Positions 11,901 to 33,973 of a DNA stretch of 64,000 nt are shown here, piece after piece (positions within the stretch are counted from its first letter, which is position 1; each line of letters starts with the position of its first letter). The DNA comes from Parus major (lineage: Eukaryota > Chordata > Aves > Passeriformes > Paridae). Under the pieces are notes generated by a model. That model searched no databases, was not told the origin of the DNA, and saw only the letters and a list, made by a program, of their open reading frames with translations. The stretch is from assembly GCF_001522545.3 (NCBI RefSeq), contig NC_031774.1, positions 23,035,884-23,099,883 on the forward strand, read 5' to 3'. Position numbers and translations under genes: made by a program.

Positions 11901-14900
11901 TTCAGAAAGGAGAGTATGCCTGTAAATACCAGACCTCCTGTATAATGGCAGTGGAGAGCACATTACTGGGCATCATCCCAGTTACTGGTTCAGACCTACT
12001 GGATGTGCAATTCCAGAGATGGTGAGTCTGGAAAGGACACCCTGTCCCATGCCCCATTTCATTCTCTCTGTTGGGGACCTTCCTAGCTCTGCTGTACCAA
12101 CAGCAATTGAGTTTGTTGCATTGCTAGAGTGACGTGCAACCTCCTGGCTTCAGCTCTCTAGTTTCATTCTGACAAGTTAAAAGGAAAAGAAAAAGGGATT
12201 TCATGCTAGTCATTCTGTAAGGGAAGGGGGGCTGCCATCTTTTTGTGTATTTGGATTGTTCAGATTGAAACGTTTATTTGACACATATACCAGAGTGCCA
12301 GTGGTTTTGGAGGGAAAAAATATGTTGACCATTGTGTGCTGTACAGAAATATAGCCAAGGAATCAAACAAATTGGTTGCAGAAAGTATCAAATTTCTGCT
12401 TTGTGGTGGTAGTTGTCTTGAGGTGGGAATTAGTAGCAATCTATTACTGAGTAAAACTTTTGCTTAGCTTGGCTTTAGCTCCTTTATAGGAATTGATCCG
12501 CAATAAAAATGTGGCTCCACCAAAGCCCCATTTACTAGATAAACGTAACAAAATTTGTTCCTACGTGTGTTTGCATCCAGCATTTGCTGTTGCAGTTGGG
12601 AAAGGGAAGAGAAGTCGGGCAGAAGGCCTTGTCTGGTGCAATATGCAAGCTTTGTTTCTGTGGATGAATTCGGGCAGGGCTGCAGCCCTTTGAGCCCTTG
12701 AGAAGAGTTGAGAGGCTTGATCTTGGGGAACTTAGGAAAACATTTGCTCACAAGGATTCTCAGGAGGCAGTCAAGCAATGCATAGAAGTGTGGTGCCTTG
12801 GGCATTTGGAGGCTGGAAGTATCGGAATGTGGTGTAGATGGAAGAGAATTTCTGTGGTTTACCTGCCTGAGGGAAAGCTTTCAATGGAGAAGAGCTATTA
12901 TTACTTTTGGATCTAGAAGTTTTCTTTGTGGATCAGGACCCTGTTCCACAGATGCTGTGAAAGCATGAAACAACAAGGTACACTTTACAAGGCATAAAGG
13001 GTTTCACATGTTTTTGAAGGGGAAGGTTTTAGCCTGACATTTTTGTCTGAGGGCAGGGATCTGTGGTCTGAGATGTGTCCCTGACTGGATCATGAGTGAG
13101 AGTAACGACATGGCTTAAAGGTAGGAACAGCTCTATCACGATGAGCCCTCTGGTATTTTCCTGAGTGGAGCTCAGTAGCAGTGAGACAGTCGTGAGCTAT
13201 TCCACCTTTCTGTAACTAAAGAACAAGAAGCACTTTTTGATAACTTAATAGGGAGTTGATAGCAGGCGTGGCCTAATAATTATGTTGGCTCCTAAATGAG
13301 AGCAGGTATGTGGGAGAAGAAGGGAGGTATCTTTTCTAACACAGCAAGTGGAAATAGTCATAGCTGTTATTTGCATGGTTGAGTTTGCTTGATGTTGCTG
13401 ACTGTAGTGGTGTCTGTGATGCCTTTATCGGTAATTCTTTGGAGGCATGAAATGAATAACAATGTGGTCTCTCCCTCTTCTTCAGAGACCTCATCTTGTA
13501 GGAGCTGCAGTGAAGACTTAAGTAGCTCTTAACTGTGAGAAATGATAAAGTGGGAAGGTAGGAATAAACATTCCTTTGCCCTGCAAATATGAATTTTCTA
13601 GATAGCCTCCTCTCAGCAGAGGTGGCAGTGACATCAGAAAGAGTCTTGTATGTCGTACTAGCCGCCATAAAACTCTAGTCGACCAATATAACTCCAGTAT
13701 GTTGCTCATACTATACAGGCTCTGCCAGCACTCCTGAATCATTTGGTGGCTTTGCTAAATCAGGCTTTCCATGAGGTATCGCTGTCTTCTTTGTCAGCTT
13801 TGGCACGTATATTTACCTTTCCCATGAAACTTGGGTTTTTCCTGCTCTCAAACCCTTATTGGTTCACACCACGTGGTATTTCAGGAATAGACAGGCATGA
13901 AGGGGTGGACTATCTACTTGCTCTTCTAGGGCTCACTCAGGATGACAGCAGCAGCTGTTCTTTTCAGCCCCTCTGTGCAGTACTAAGTACCTTCCCGATG
14001 TCTGCATGCAGATCCATTTTGATCTGCTGACTGACATGGGCTCATGAAGTATGTAAAGTCCAGAAAAAGCCTAGCAGGAAAGGGTCCTTCTTGTTCTTTG
14101 ACCTTTTTGCTTTTACCAAACTGGATTTTTCTGGATTTTTATAAAGGCTCTACAACTGCTGTGGAAATACGTGCTCAACTGACTGCTACTCAGGTCATGG
14201 AGATTAATCTGTAGAAATATTATACCACTTCATTGTATTTTCCCCTCAGCTTCTGTGCTGATGACTACAGTAAAGCCTTAGGCTGTGGCATATTTTGCCA
14301 CCTGATATTACAGATGCTGAAAAATCATATGAGGTCAAAAGCAGGTTGAAGAAATTAATGGAAGAGAAATCCGTTGAGTGTTCATTCATAGGTGGCATAT
14401 CCAGCTCAGGGAAGTTCCTGTCAGCAAGTGGTTAGAGGCTTGGAGAGCGTGCAGGGAGGCATCATGTATGCTCGTTCTGTTGTCAAAGCAAGGGAAGGTA
14501 TCTCCTTTTGGCTGCTGTCTAGAAAGGCTATGAGGCCATGATAAACCTTAGTCTGATCCAGCACAGCTGCTATTATATTTCAGAGCCTATTAAGGATAGT
14601 AAATCTGGTTGAGTTGGTAACTCCTGAGAAAGCAAGCAGATGTGACTCAAATTCTAACATGGAAACCGCAGAAAGAATGGATTCAGGTTTGGGATGTTTG
14701 TTTAGCCTGACTGCCCCTCAAATGAATAAGCATATACTGCCATACAACAGCTTTCCACATTTACCCCCCAGATTCTAGTACCATGTAGTCAGCCTGAATT
14801 GGAAACCAGAGATGGAAGGCACGTTTGTGATTCATTGCTTCCTGATAAAGTGGGGATGGGGGAGTAGAGTGGAAAAAGTGATACAGCATTCATGTGTCAT

Positions 14901-17810
14901 GTGTAATTGATCTATGTCTTCATCAGGAGAAAGAAAGGATGGGTTTTAGATACACTTTTACATAACTTCATTAAGTTTTTTTTTAATCATAGCAATTTCA
15001 GGAATGTTTAGTCTGGATTTACTGGGGACTACTTGGAAGACTTATAAGGTTTTTGGTGAGCTTTTATCCAGTGACCTGGACCACTCAGAGTCACAACTCT
15101 TCCCCTTCAACCTCTTGCCCTCCCCTTCCTCACCAAAAGTCTTTAATTTACAATCACCCAGTCTGCTATTCTTTCCTTCCTTAACTTTCCCTTCCTTCTT
15201 TCATTTCTTCTCAAAATGGTCTTATCATCTGGCTAAAAATCCCACTTCCAGGTTTTGCAGTTTCTACTCTCAGCTGCCCAAACCTTCCAGCCTCAGCTGA
15301 GTGCTTATTGGTGACTGAGATTTTTTTGTTGGTCTATAGTTGAGGTTTTTTGTTTGTTTTTTTTTAATGAATGAACTTTTTACATTGAGGTAAATCCCTA
15401 GGGATGTAAATGTGAGATAAACAAAAATGCCTTATTCTGCCCTTGCTTCTCTTAGCCTTTGTAGACCTTTTACTTATGTTTGCTCTGTGGAAAGCTGGTG
15501 ACAGTTGGTGACAGTTACCTGTACAATATAGCAAAGTAAAGTATTTCTGAGAATGTGATGGGAACAGCTTACAGAAGCAAGGGACAAAAAAACTCTCCTG
15601 CTCTAGAGGGCCACATCCTACCAGTGCTGTGTCAGGTGCTCTGCTACTAAAGGGACTGTAGACCAGAATTTGCATTCTGGTAAGTTTTGGTGGCGTTTTC
15701 TTGTTTTCTTTATGTAGAATTATGAAGTTCTTTGACTTGTGTATAAACCTTCTTTGTCTTTAGTTAAAAAAGACTGGAGAAGGTATGTGTGTGTCTTTCC
15801 CTCTTTCTCCCAAAGGCAGCTGTGTGTTAAAGTATATGCAGGACATGGAGGTGGTGGGGTTTGCTAAACTGGACACTGTCCAGAGAGGGGGGACCAGGCC
15901 CCATGTGGGGTGCCTGGGGTGCGTGCTTATTTTAGGCCTTTCTGGCCCAAGCTGTTCCCAGTGCTCAGCTGTTGTGATGCTACCTTTCCTGCACAGTGCT
16001 GTCAGCCACCCCAGTGTTTCTATTTTAGCTCTCTCTGGGGCTAGATCTTGTGACACAAGGATTTGGCATCTCTCCTACGTGCTGGAACATGGCATCTCTG
16101 GAGGCACAGTGGCTGCAGCTGCTATATCGAGGGTGCCCCTCCTATGTAGCTGGTAGAAAAGGGACACCCCTAGGACTGCAGTGCATCAGAACAGGCATCA
16201 TCCCTGCAAAGGAGTGTCTGACCGTGTCTATCTCTGTCTCTTTCAGTCCTTTTTCAGAGTCTGAAGAGCTTGAGACACACTTGCCAGCTTCCCACTGCTC
16301 CCCTGCGGCATCTTTCACCTTTCAGGTATGTAGTTACTGGGGCCAGGAGTAGAGTTGCATGCCCTGGAGGCTGTAAGATGGCTTTGCAGACAGATGACAA
16401 ACGGTGGGGAAGGAGGACAGGGACAGCTGGTAGCATGGTGGAGGAATTAATTTTTCAAGGTTCATGTACCTGAATGTCATATCCCATTTAACAACTTGCT
16501 TTAGTGACTGGAATTCAGCATTTCCAGCCTTCTGAAGAAGGCCAGAGGAACAGCATTAATATACTTCTGACACACTTCATGGGATGACACTGGGAAAACA
16601 TAGCCAAATGTTGGAAATCACTTCACTGTGCGGCTCATGCCACCAAGAAGGATTAGCATGAGGTGGGAGATGGACTCTTGACCTGATCTTCATCTCTGCT
16701 GTGTACTCTGTGGGCTGGCACAATGAGCAGATACCTCTCTGGGGTGTGAGAGAAGCTTTTTATAACTAGGAATGTGCAAGAGGAGAAGTGACAGCAAAGG
16801 CCATGCATGCTGCATTAACCTGGGCTTGTCTGGAAAGAACTGGGTTTGTCAGCAAGTGACTGGGCTTGAGTCCTGTTACTCCTTCTCTCATTCTTGCACA
16901 AGAACAACCCTGAACCTCTCCCCAAGGAATTCATAGTGTTATACCACATCAGGAACAAACTGGCAATGCAGGCTAGCACAGGGGAATGGGCAAAAGTTCT
17001 GAGACAGCAAAGAATGAAATGAACCTTTTACCTTCCAACCTAGATTTTGAGCCTAATGCAGTGAGTGTAGTGAAGAGCGCAGCTGTGCAGGGATATTTCT
17101 AGGGATGCAGTGCTGCTGGGTAACAGGCATCTGTGCTGTGCTGCCCTTTGGCTGGGTATGCCCCAGCATGTTTCTGTACTTCTGCTCAAGCCCAGCTCAG
17201 CTGGTGGGCAGCTTATAGGGCTCCTCCCCATTCAAGACATGCCTGCCTGCTGACTGCTCAGCCTTGTTTTCCCCAGTCAGTTGTTGTAATCCTGTAATCC
17301 TGAGTCATACTGGGAAGCTGGAGTCATCTCCATTGACACAAGACTTATTTAAAATCTTTCATGGCAAATTTTAAATAGCTTTAGTTTCTGTTACCCTCTT
17401 GAGGACCTTGGTTAAGAAAGGAATCTCTGCAGAAGTATTTGATGCTGCTGAAGAGTGTTGGATTCATGAGCATCTCTGATATCTGCACAGCCAAGGTTTG
17501 GCAAGACTGTCTTCTACAACTTCCTTTTCCAATGTGTTACAGGCCTGCCAAGGAGGCCTCTTGTCTGCAGGGAGGGAGGAGGCCAGTTCAGCCCTGGGCA
17601 TCTCTGCTGGACCTTGCTATATGCAGCTGGAGGGGCACTGATGACAGTACCTGACTGCAGGGCAGCAAGTTGGGCTCCTCCAGCTCCAAGAGTCATTGAG
17701 AACTATGCTGTCTCCAAAGGCTCAGCCAGCACTATGTTTGAAGTCACTTTTCTCTCTTCTCAGGTTAACTGAAATCTGCAAACATTCTCTGCTGCAAGAA
17801 AAAGAGGGTG

Positions 17811-25523
<7,713 letters not shown>

Positions 25524-25703
25524 TTGCTGCTGCCTTGCCAGTGCCTCACAGCCATACCAGCATCTCCTGCAGAGGTCACTGGGTCACTCCTGGCTCCAGC
25601 CCACCTATGCAGTATATCCAGCAGCTTCTGGACTTTAAAGGCACATATTCCATGTAACTAATGCTTCATTTTAAACATCTAGATCTGTAGGGATTTTCTA
25701 AGA

Positions 25704-25723
25704 AATAAACAAGGATGAATAAA
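25704..25723 (+). terminator. PACSIN3: PACSIN3 poly(A) signals (two AATAAA)
   Basis: AATAAA occurs at 25,704-25,709 and again at 25,718-25,723, about 180-200 bases after the PACSIN3 stop. This defines a short 3' UTR ending near 25,740. Confidence 0.75.
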
Positions 25724-25759
25724 GACTTTTCTGAGCACTACAGTAGCATAGGAGTGCAG

Positions 25760-28700
25760 AAAGAAACTGATCCTTTTGACTTGCACTCAGATAAGGAGGT
25801 AAGTGTTTTCATAGAGCTTTATAAAAGAAAGAAAGCACACTTCCTTGACTTCAATGCACATGCATCCATAGGGTGTTGAGGTCTTCCCTGCCTCCAGGCT
25901 TCCTGTTCAAGGAATTTTGGATATGCAGAGTAATAGAGAACTTCTACTATAGTTTCACCTTTTTAGGTCCATCAAGCTGACTGGGAGAAAGCCCTTGATT
26001 CTCACAGGTCTTCTATAAGGTTTCAGTATCCCTTGCCTGAAAGCTTGTTGACTTCCTTGGTAAGACAGCTGGTAGAAGTGATACAGCTTCAACCTGAACA
26101 TCCCTTTTCACTGCCCTCATATTTATTGGGATAATGCCAGGAATGGATGATAGTATAGCTGAAGCACAGGAGCAAGAAGCTGCTGTCTTGCATGGTGTGG
26201 CTGTTCAGGCTAATGAGTTGTGAACAGAGACCTGTTGTGCAGCAAGTTGGAGTTGACTGAATGCTGCCTGAGCTAAAATAGGCTTTTACACGTGCTGAAG
26301 GCTGGTTTTAACAAAACTACAGGCACTTTCCAGTGCTGTTCTGCTTAGGATTCCTAAATTCACTTGTGTATGTTGGGATTTCTAATGCATCTAGATTATT
26401 TTGGCTTCACCTCTCTTCGAGAGCACTTAGTGCACAGCCAAGACCCTCTTTTTTGCCTTGCCAATGTCTTCTTGACTTACATAGGGGTAGAAGTGCATTC
26501 CCTGCTTTGCCAAAGACCCCTGCACTGTGATGAGGGTTACACTGTGGAAGCTGCTGGCTGGCTGGCACAAAATACCTATAGAGGGGTAACTCCCCTTTTT
26601 GTTCTGAATTGCTGCAAGTGCACTTATGCCCAGTTGTTAAGTGCCATTCAGCAGGAAGGATGTATCTCAGACATCTTAATCTCACCTGTTCTTCTGCCTT
26701 TGAAAGCCTGTGAGGCTGCTGGGAAGAGCTAGCATCCTGATCCTAGTGCTCTACATATTCCAGTGTAGGGACTGGTAAGCCCAAGAGCTTGAGGGAACAA
26801 AAAACTGGAAAAGCTCCCATTGTTGGAGAAACAAAGGCAAACAAGCAGTTGCTTAAAAATGACTTAGTACATCTGCTTGAAACTGCTGCTGAAATGCATT
26901 TTGAGTTTTTGGTAAAATTCTGTAGTGACATTCTGGCCCAGCAAGTGGGAGTGACCTGGCTAAGTCAGACTCACAAAACTCAGTTGACCCTCCACCAACC
27001 ACTTGGGGTGAACCGCTTCAGAGCTGTTTGGAAAATGGGTGCTACACATAAGAAAGTCTGAAGTCATGGGTGAACATTGGGATTAAATGTGTAAACACAG
27101 TATTGGGTTAACAGCGGGTAGTAAGCCAAAATGTAGACTGAAACAGAGGAGGCGATGGACATATTCAAACAATTTATGAAGATTAAAGTATCACAAACAT
27201 CTCAATGCCTGGCTGACAACAGAAATTAACTTTTTACAGCATACTGGATGCCTTGAAGTGTAGTCTGCCATGGACAAAGAGATGGGAGACTAATGCTATT
27301 TAGTGCTTTTGTGAGACCACAGAAACTAACAGTTGAAAAGTTTTGCTTGAAATAGCCCTAGCACTGTACTTTATGACTGGGGACGAGGGGTGCAAACCAA
27401 AAGAATAAGGATGAAGTGTTTTGCTCAGAGTCTACTATGTCATTTCTCAATAAAAGAGAAGGTATTTCCAAAAGGCAATTAAATATCTAAGCAACTTACA
27501 TTAAAAATGCCTGGATTTTGCTATGAATTTAATTAGTATTCTAGGTTCAATATATGAAGATGTCTCTAAGCTTATGCCATGTAATTAGAGGTGTTGGTAT
27601 ATAAGCACTTGGCTTTATTTAAAGATCCAGTCTCTGCTTTCAGTTCTATGTCCCAAGTAAAAGTATCATTAGTGTAGAGCAGTAATTGTAAGTGTTCCAC
27701 TTGCTGACCCACAATGGAATGATTTGTTGCTCCTTTATCCTAGCACACTGGAATGTGAAGAGAGCCATGCCTGTCAGGCTTCTGACAGAACTGAGACTAA
27801 AACAGCACTAAAATGAGCTGAGATGTCCTATAAACAATACTGAAGTTTCTCTGATCAACCTGCATATTTCAAACACTAATGCTAGACTTCCATTCAAGGT
27901 CAAAAAATGGTAGAAGGGAGCTACGGACGGTAACATGGAAAATTGACTTTAACTCCTGAGTTTTAGTCAGGCTGTAATCAGGGATGGAACTAGGTGTGGC
28001 CAGAACATGCTAAAGGACAAAAATGTCCAGCAGATGGGACTTCTGATTACAGTACAAATAACCCGAAATTCCACAGGACAAAGTCTGAACAGACTTGTTT
28101 GTCCTAGGAAAACACGACCACCTGATTATAGTGGGCTGCTTGAAAGTTTCCAGAAATAGTGACATATTGCATCTTACGTGAACAAGTTTCCTAAGGAATG
28201 TTTGTACATCAGAAATTCCTGCCAAGAGCTGAAGTAATGGACAGCAGACAACACATTGAGGATGCAAAATTGCTTGGCTGGACTATACCTCAAAAACAGG
28301 CATGGCACTTAGTCCTGGCTACCCAAAACCATCTGGATTAGTAAAAGAGAGTCTGTGTAGTAGAGATCCAGCTGGAGGGAAGGAGGGGAAAAAAAAAACA
28401 ACCCACATCTAATGATTTTATACTAAAGTAATAGCTCTGTCTGGATACTTGGTTTTCCACAGAAGCAAATGAGGTTTTGTTAACCACAAAGGTTCTAGCT
28501 GAAACTTGCCCTCCATGCCATGCCAAAAGTTTTGTGTGTGAACAGAGACATATACACATAAACTAATTGCTGTGCCTGAATTCCAGAAGGCCCATGAAGC
28601 CTGTTCTTCCCCCACGTTTTTTGTAAATAAAATACAAATGCATCTCTGTGCCTGATGGGCAACACAGTGAATAATTATTTTTTAATAAAGCCATTTCTTG

Positions 28701-31700
28701 TGGAAAGCCCATACACCTGTGGTTAGCAGATAATTCATTTGGTTCTGGCATCTTCCTGGAAACGAATTTTGGAAGTATCATGCAAAGCTTGGATTTCCTG
28801 TTGATGATGAATTTTCTAGGAAGAGGAAGTTAGAATTTTCTACAATGGATCACACCCATTTCCCCTAAGTAGCAGCTGGGCTTGCCTAACCCAGTAATGG
28901 TTTTGCCCTGTAGGCAAAATCTGGGTCACAGAGCCCACTGGCCAGCTGTGCTGTGGGATGGCAGCTGAGTCGTGGTTAGCCTCCAGCTCTGGGTGGCACT
29001 CCCACAGTTCTGCCTGGAGCTTGGGGCCATTGCTGCTTCAGTTTACTTTCCATCCCACTTCCCCTCCCCTGCGTCCTTGTAGCTGTTTTGCTTGGCACTA
29101 AGCACAGGGGCAGGTGCAAGTATGCGGCAGTCCTGCACTGCCTCTGCTCCTGCCCTGTTTGCAGGTCTGGCCCAAGGCCACAGCTGTGAGGCTGTGGAGC
29201 TCAGCTCTGTTGTCTCCCACAGCGCCCCCCAACTGCAGAGCAGGCTCTGAGCGAACTGGAGCTGCCTTGGTTGCTTTTGTGGAGCCATTGTGGAGCTGCT
29301 GGCATTATGCTTAGGGACAGTAGGCTACAAAAATCCCTTCTGCTTGTGAAGAAAGTTGCAGTCGAAATGGGCTTGAACATTCCACTTAGACCTTTAGGTG
29401 ATCATTTCTAGAGTAACTGCACTGCGACCAGCTGCTGACAGATCATGGGGCTGAATGTGAGACAAAGCTGGTGCCAAAACCCCACCCTGACCCATGGAAA
29501 ATACCCACTGCAGGCTGGCAACAAAGGTTGTGCAAAATAAACATGAATAGTAAGGTGGCACAATACAAGGCAAAGTGACTTCAGAGGGACTTTGCACCAA
29601 ATCAACCCAAAACCGAAAAAGGAGTAACAGAAAAAACTTGCAGCCATGTGTTGAAACACATATCCAGGTCCAGGCTACAAGGAGCTGAAAACCTCTGGGC
29701 TGCAAGGGAGTGAGACTTTATCAAGCTACCTAGGTCCTTAGCAGATCAAAGAGGATTAATATGAGATGATGAACAAATCCTTGCTGAAAGACAGGGGAAG
29801 GGTTAGGGTCTTCTGTAACTGGAAGAATCTGGCTAGTTACCTTTAGAACATCTTGACTAAGCAACATGGCTCCAGTGAACTTTTCCAAACTAAATTTCAG
29901 GCCAAACACCCTCAGCTGCTTTAGCACATCCATTTTCTGGCCATATCCTCCTGTTTTTCATCATTCAGTAACCCTGCTTGCAGAGGTTTCTGGCTTGTCA
30001 GTCTCTCAGCTTAAGGCAACTATAGCTGTAGTTTAAGACATCTCAACAGGCAGTGTAGTGGTACTCAGCACTTCTTCAGTCTTAGTGTGGGGGTCCATAA
30101 GCTCTCCTTTTCAGTTTTCAGCACTTTCACTGGGTCCTTCTAGTTACACATCCTGTGGTCCCTTCCTCCCTGCATTTCCTTTCTGCCCAAGCAACTGGAA
30201 GTCTTCTTCCAGGTCCTCCACTCTCCCCCTTTGATTTCACTGCCTCCTTCCTGAGTCTATTGTTCCTGCTTCCAGCAGGAGACTGACAATAAAACAGTCA
30301 CTGTCCCCAGGCTGTGACCATACTAGCCCTTTCTCTCAAATTCTCTTCAGGGCTTCCCCCACAGGTACCACACAGTTCCTAAGGAATGCTCTATCCATAA
30401 TTCTATGGATGTTTCACCAGTGGATCTGCATCTCCTCTACACATACCAGCCACCTATGGAGCTGAAGCACTGCTACCTAACCCCCCTGCACACAAATCCT
30501 TCATAGTGACCTCTTTGACAGTGGTGATTCCACTCTGAAAATCCTTTGTTTTCAAAAGAGCTTTGTCATTTTGCCTTGCTTATGACCTTGTCTTATGGTC
30601 AGCTCTGCCTGCCTTTCTTTCATGGGTCACTGTCTTCTGCTTAAGGCACACTCCCGATGCTTGTACGGGCTGCAGACAATTAGTCCCTGTACTAGAGGGA
30701 TTCTGTTTATTTAGAAAACTCCTGAGAGGGGTGATCTGCAGGGAAGAGAGATTACATATCTACTGGAGAATCTGGAAGAGTCATGTCTTATGGGTGGTCG
30801 GCCCTGCTGGTTCTGACTTCAGGCAAGTTAGTGCCTGTGCTGTCAACTGCCCTTGAAAGAAGGGAGCTCAGGGTCTTCTCATTTCTTAGTTTTTCACCTT
30901 GCTTCCATGTGGTGTGATGTGTATGTCTTCCATCATTTGAGTGACTGTCCCCTCCCAAACAGCCTGCTTCCAGCAGGGACACCTGTAACGTTTCCAAACG
31001 GACCACCACAGCAAGATCTAAAACTAGTCCTCAGATCCAGGAAAACCCAGGCCACAGCATCCAGCATACCTCTACTTTGAGGTATGTCTAAAGTTTCCCA
31101 AGTCCAAAGCACCTGCCAGGCCAGAGGTAGTATTACCAGACATTTACAAATCAACTTTTAATTGTAACATTGGAAATGGAATAACAAAAGAAAAGCCTCA
31201 AGATACACATGTATATACACACGGTCATGTAACAACTATAGGAGCAGCATGCTTCTGCCCTGGCCCTACATTCCTGTCACCCTTTCCATCAAACCACAGC
31301 AGTTTTGCCTGGCAGCCCAGCAACACTGCTTGGCACAGCTGAAAGGGACAGTCCTCTCTTTATCCCTTTCAAGACTTCTTAGCCCTTGCCTTACTTTTTC
31401 AGCACTTGCACAAGCAGGAGATCAGCTCAGCAATGCAATGACAATCACTGTTTGAGCAGGGCTCAGGACAAGACCACAGCTACCACTTCCCAGAGTGGGT
31501 GCAAGGGACAGCACATGCAGCAGGACCAGCCTTTTGGCTGCAACACAACCCCAAATCACAGCAAGCCATCCATGACTACACTCCTCTATATCTCTCAAGT
31601 TACCCATCTGTTGTGTTCCTTAAATTATGTGTTCCTTCAACCTTTGCTGGCTTTTCTCCAAACCACAACATTTGCAAGACTGCAGTAAAATTGTGTAAGT

Positions 31701-32385
31701 TGTAAACTTTATTCACTCTACACTTACTATATTAGCTCCTTATCTTAGATCTTGCTGGCAGAATTGTGTGCAGCCAGTGAGTGACATGACTGCCTGCCTT
31801 GCTGCTGTACTTTTTCCTAGGGAGGCAGCAACTGATTACACTCAGTCCAGCACACTGGCAGCCTGGTCAGCCACAACCCTCAGCCAGCTGCTTCCCTTGC
31901 ATCAATCCAAGTGAATACATGGCAGGGCAGTTTGCTGACTTGACAGAAACCTAACCTAACCCAAGGAAAATTTTCCATATGATCTCTGATGATAGAAAAT
32001 TAGGAGCATCTTCTTACACACTGTCCCTTTAAGCTGGGAAGGAGTACACTTGCTGAGAACACGTCTCTTGTTGTAGTGAGGAGGAGAATGCTTTCTATTT
32101 GATTTTCCTCTCCTCCATTCATGGCTGTGTTTGCTCCTTCCACTACTGAAAATAGCCAGGCTGCCCTGCAATATTGAGCAGAACTTTCTCCCAGAGTTAC
32201 TGGCTATCCCCAAGGGAAATCACATGGATTAGTTAGTGTCTGTGAACTGCTTAGTAAGAGAGAAGGACAAAAAAAATTTTAAAAAGTTGTGTTAAGAACT
32301 GCTTCTTTGCCCAAGGCATCATTGTAGATTTCTGGTACCCCATCACTCAGCATTATGATCCATGGGAAACTCTATCTCCCTGTTA
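25760..32385. other. intergenic sequence between PACSIN3 and ARFGAP2, no gene seen
   Basis: About 6.6 kb with only short open frames, none recognisable and none with paired splice sites and family similarity. I saw no RNA gene or clear repeat in it. Confidence 0.6.
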
Positions 32386-32389
32386 CTTT

Positions 32390-32720
32390 TTGGGTAATGT
32401 GGGCAGCTAAGGTCCGGCGGTCAGAAGATATCGTGATGTACAGAAAGACAGAATCACCCCCACTTCTCAACAGTTTATGGTAATTACCCCCATAATTAGC
32501 CAATAGCACCTAGATGTGATGAAAGCAGATGGGAGTGACACTGTGAACCTAGGTTATAAAGTGTCAAACTCTTCACCAATAAACGCCATTTCACCGTCTA
32601 CCACATTGGTGTTAGCATGCAGATGGACCAAGTGACCTGGGATTGGTCACCGTGCTGTCCCTGAACCAGGTCACCACTCCTTTGAAGGTGACAGGGTGAC
32701 AGGGTAGTTTATTGAATTTG
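32390..32720 (+). mobile_element. probable solo LTR of an endogenous retrovirus
   Basis: A compact block with a TATAAA at 32,555-32,560 and an AATAAA at 32,578-32,583, only about 20 bases apart, followed by a GT/CA-rich part. This TATA-to-polyadenylation arrangement is typical of short LTRs, and the wording resembles an avian repeat I have seen in genomic sequence. No internal retroviral gene flanks it. The ends and family name are not certain. Confidence 0.5.
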
Positions 32721-33771
32721 CCAACCCCTTTCCCAAAACTTCTCTTTCAGCAAAAGTGTGAGAGGGCAATGGGTCTGAATAGGAGAGGAAGACTCAGCCA
32801 TCTCATCTCTCTACTGCACAGTCCTATCACCCATGTTCTTTGCTCGGTAGTGAGAAAAGAACAAGGTCCCTCTTTCCCTCTACCGCCCTGCTTTTGGACA
32901 GACACATAGAGAAGCACTTCCTCTTACCTTTGGCTCAGGCCTGAAAGTGCAGGGCATTATCTTATCCCCATCACAGCACTTCCCTCCTGAATCTCTCTTT
33001 CTCTTCCACAGTAACCTCATGCCCTCAGATAACCAGACTTCTGTACTGAAAATGTGTCCCTGGTGGTATGGCAGACTCCAACATCATGCCTGGTCATCAA
33101 CCTTTGCTTTCCTTTGCTCTCTTGGATACTGTTGGGAACTATCTTTTATTGACAGAAGTGGATAACAGCAAGGTGACCTCTGATTAGAAGGCTACATCAG
33201 GCTCAGGGTCTGGTGTCACAGCAGTCAGGAGGAAAGAGGTAGATGTCAGATGGGATGTAGATGGATAGGGAAGCTGAGAGCCAAAGAGCAGGCTGCCAGC
33301 TTGGAGCTCAGAAATTCAGCACTAAAGCACATGAGATGCAAAAGAAACAGATGCAGGAAATAGCAAAAGCAGTGTTGTGACAGCACTCATTCACCGGGAA
33401 CAGTCAGCAGCAGGAGGTCTTTCCTGTAGTAACAAAGGCAACAAAAAGAAGCTGATTATTTCTCAGACCAGCAGCATGCTCTCCCTGCTGCTTTTATGGA
33501 AAACTGATGGACAGGATCAGCAGCCTTGCCAGGATCTGGAGCAACCAGCATGGATTTGAAGGCCTGCAAGAGACCCTGCTGAGATACAGAAGCTGAAGTA
33601 ACCCTGCTGTAGCAGGCATTGAACAGAAACTATGCTTCCTACATGGAGGAGAGGAGCTTGCACTGTATCTCCCCATGTTTCCTAGCACAGACGGGCAGAG
33701 ACAAAGTGTGACACTGACCTACTGACCTCTGAGGCTGCCTTGGCTCCTCCTGAGCACATGCCATTTCTCTT

Positions 33772-33912
33772 TGTCATGACTTAACCCAGCATCCAAGCAT
33801 CACCCAGCTCACTCCACCCACCCCATAGCACCCACTGGAATGGGGAAGGGAATTGGAAAAAGGTACAATTGGTGGGTAGAGACAAGAACAGTTTAATAAC
33901 TGAAATAAAGAA

Positions 33913-33973
<61 letters not shown>

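Larger units (their letters stand above)
4105..17763 (+). other. PACSIN3: probable PACSIN3 intron 1
   Basis: About 13.7 kb between the candidate donor at 4,105 and the acceptor CAG at 17,761-17,763. Apart from the tail of the CpG island, a CR1 fragment at 8,585-8,915 and a short hairpin at 6,363-6,403, I see no coding exon, RNA gene or other element. The short open frames do not resemble known proteins and lack paired splice sites. Confidence 0.5.

Noticed and set aside
15490..15520. Short tandem repeat of TGGTGACAGT
   Set aside because: Two adjacent 10-base copies only; expected by chance and slippage.
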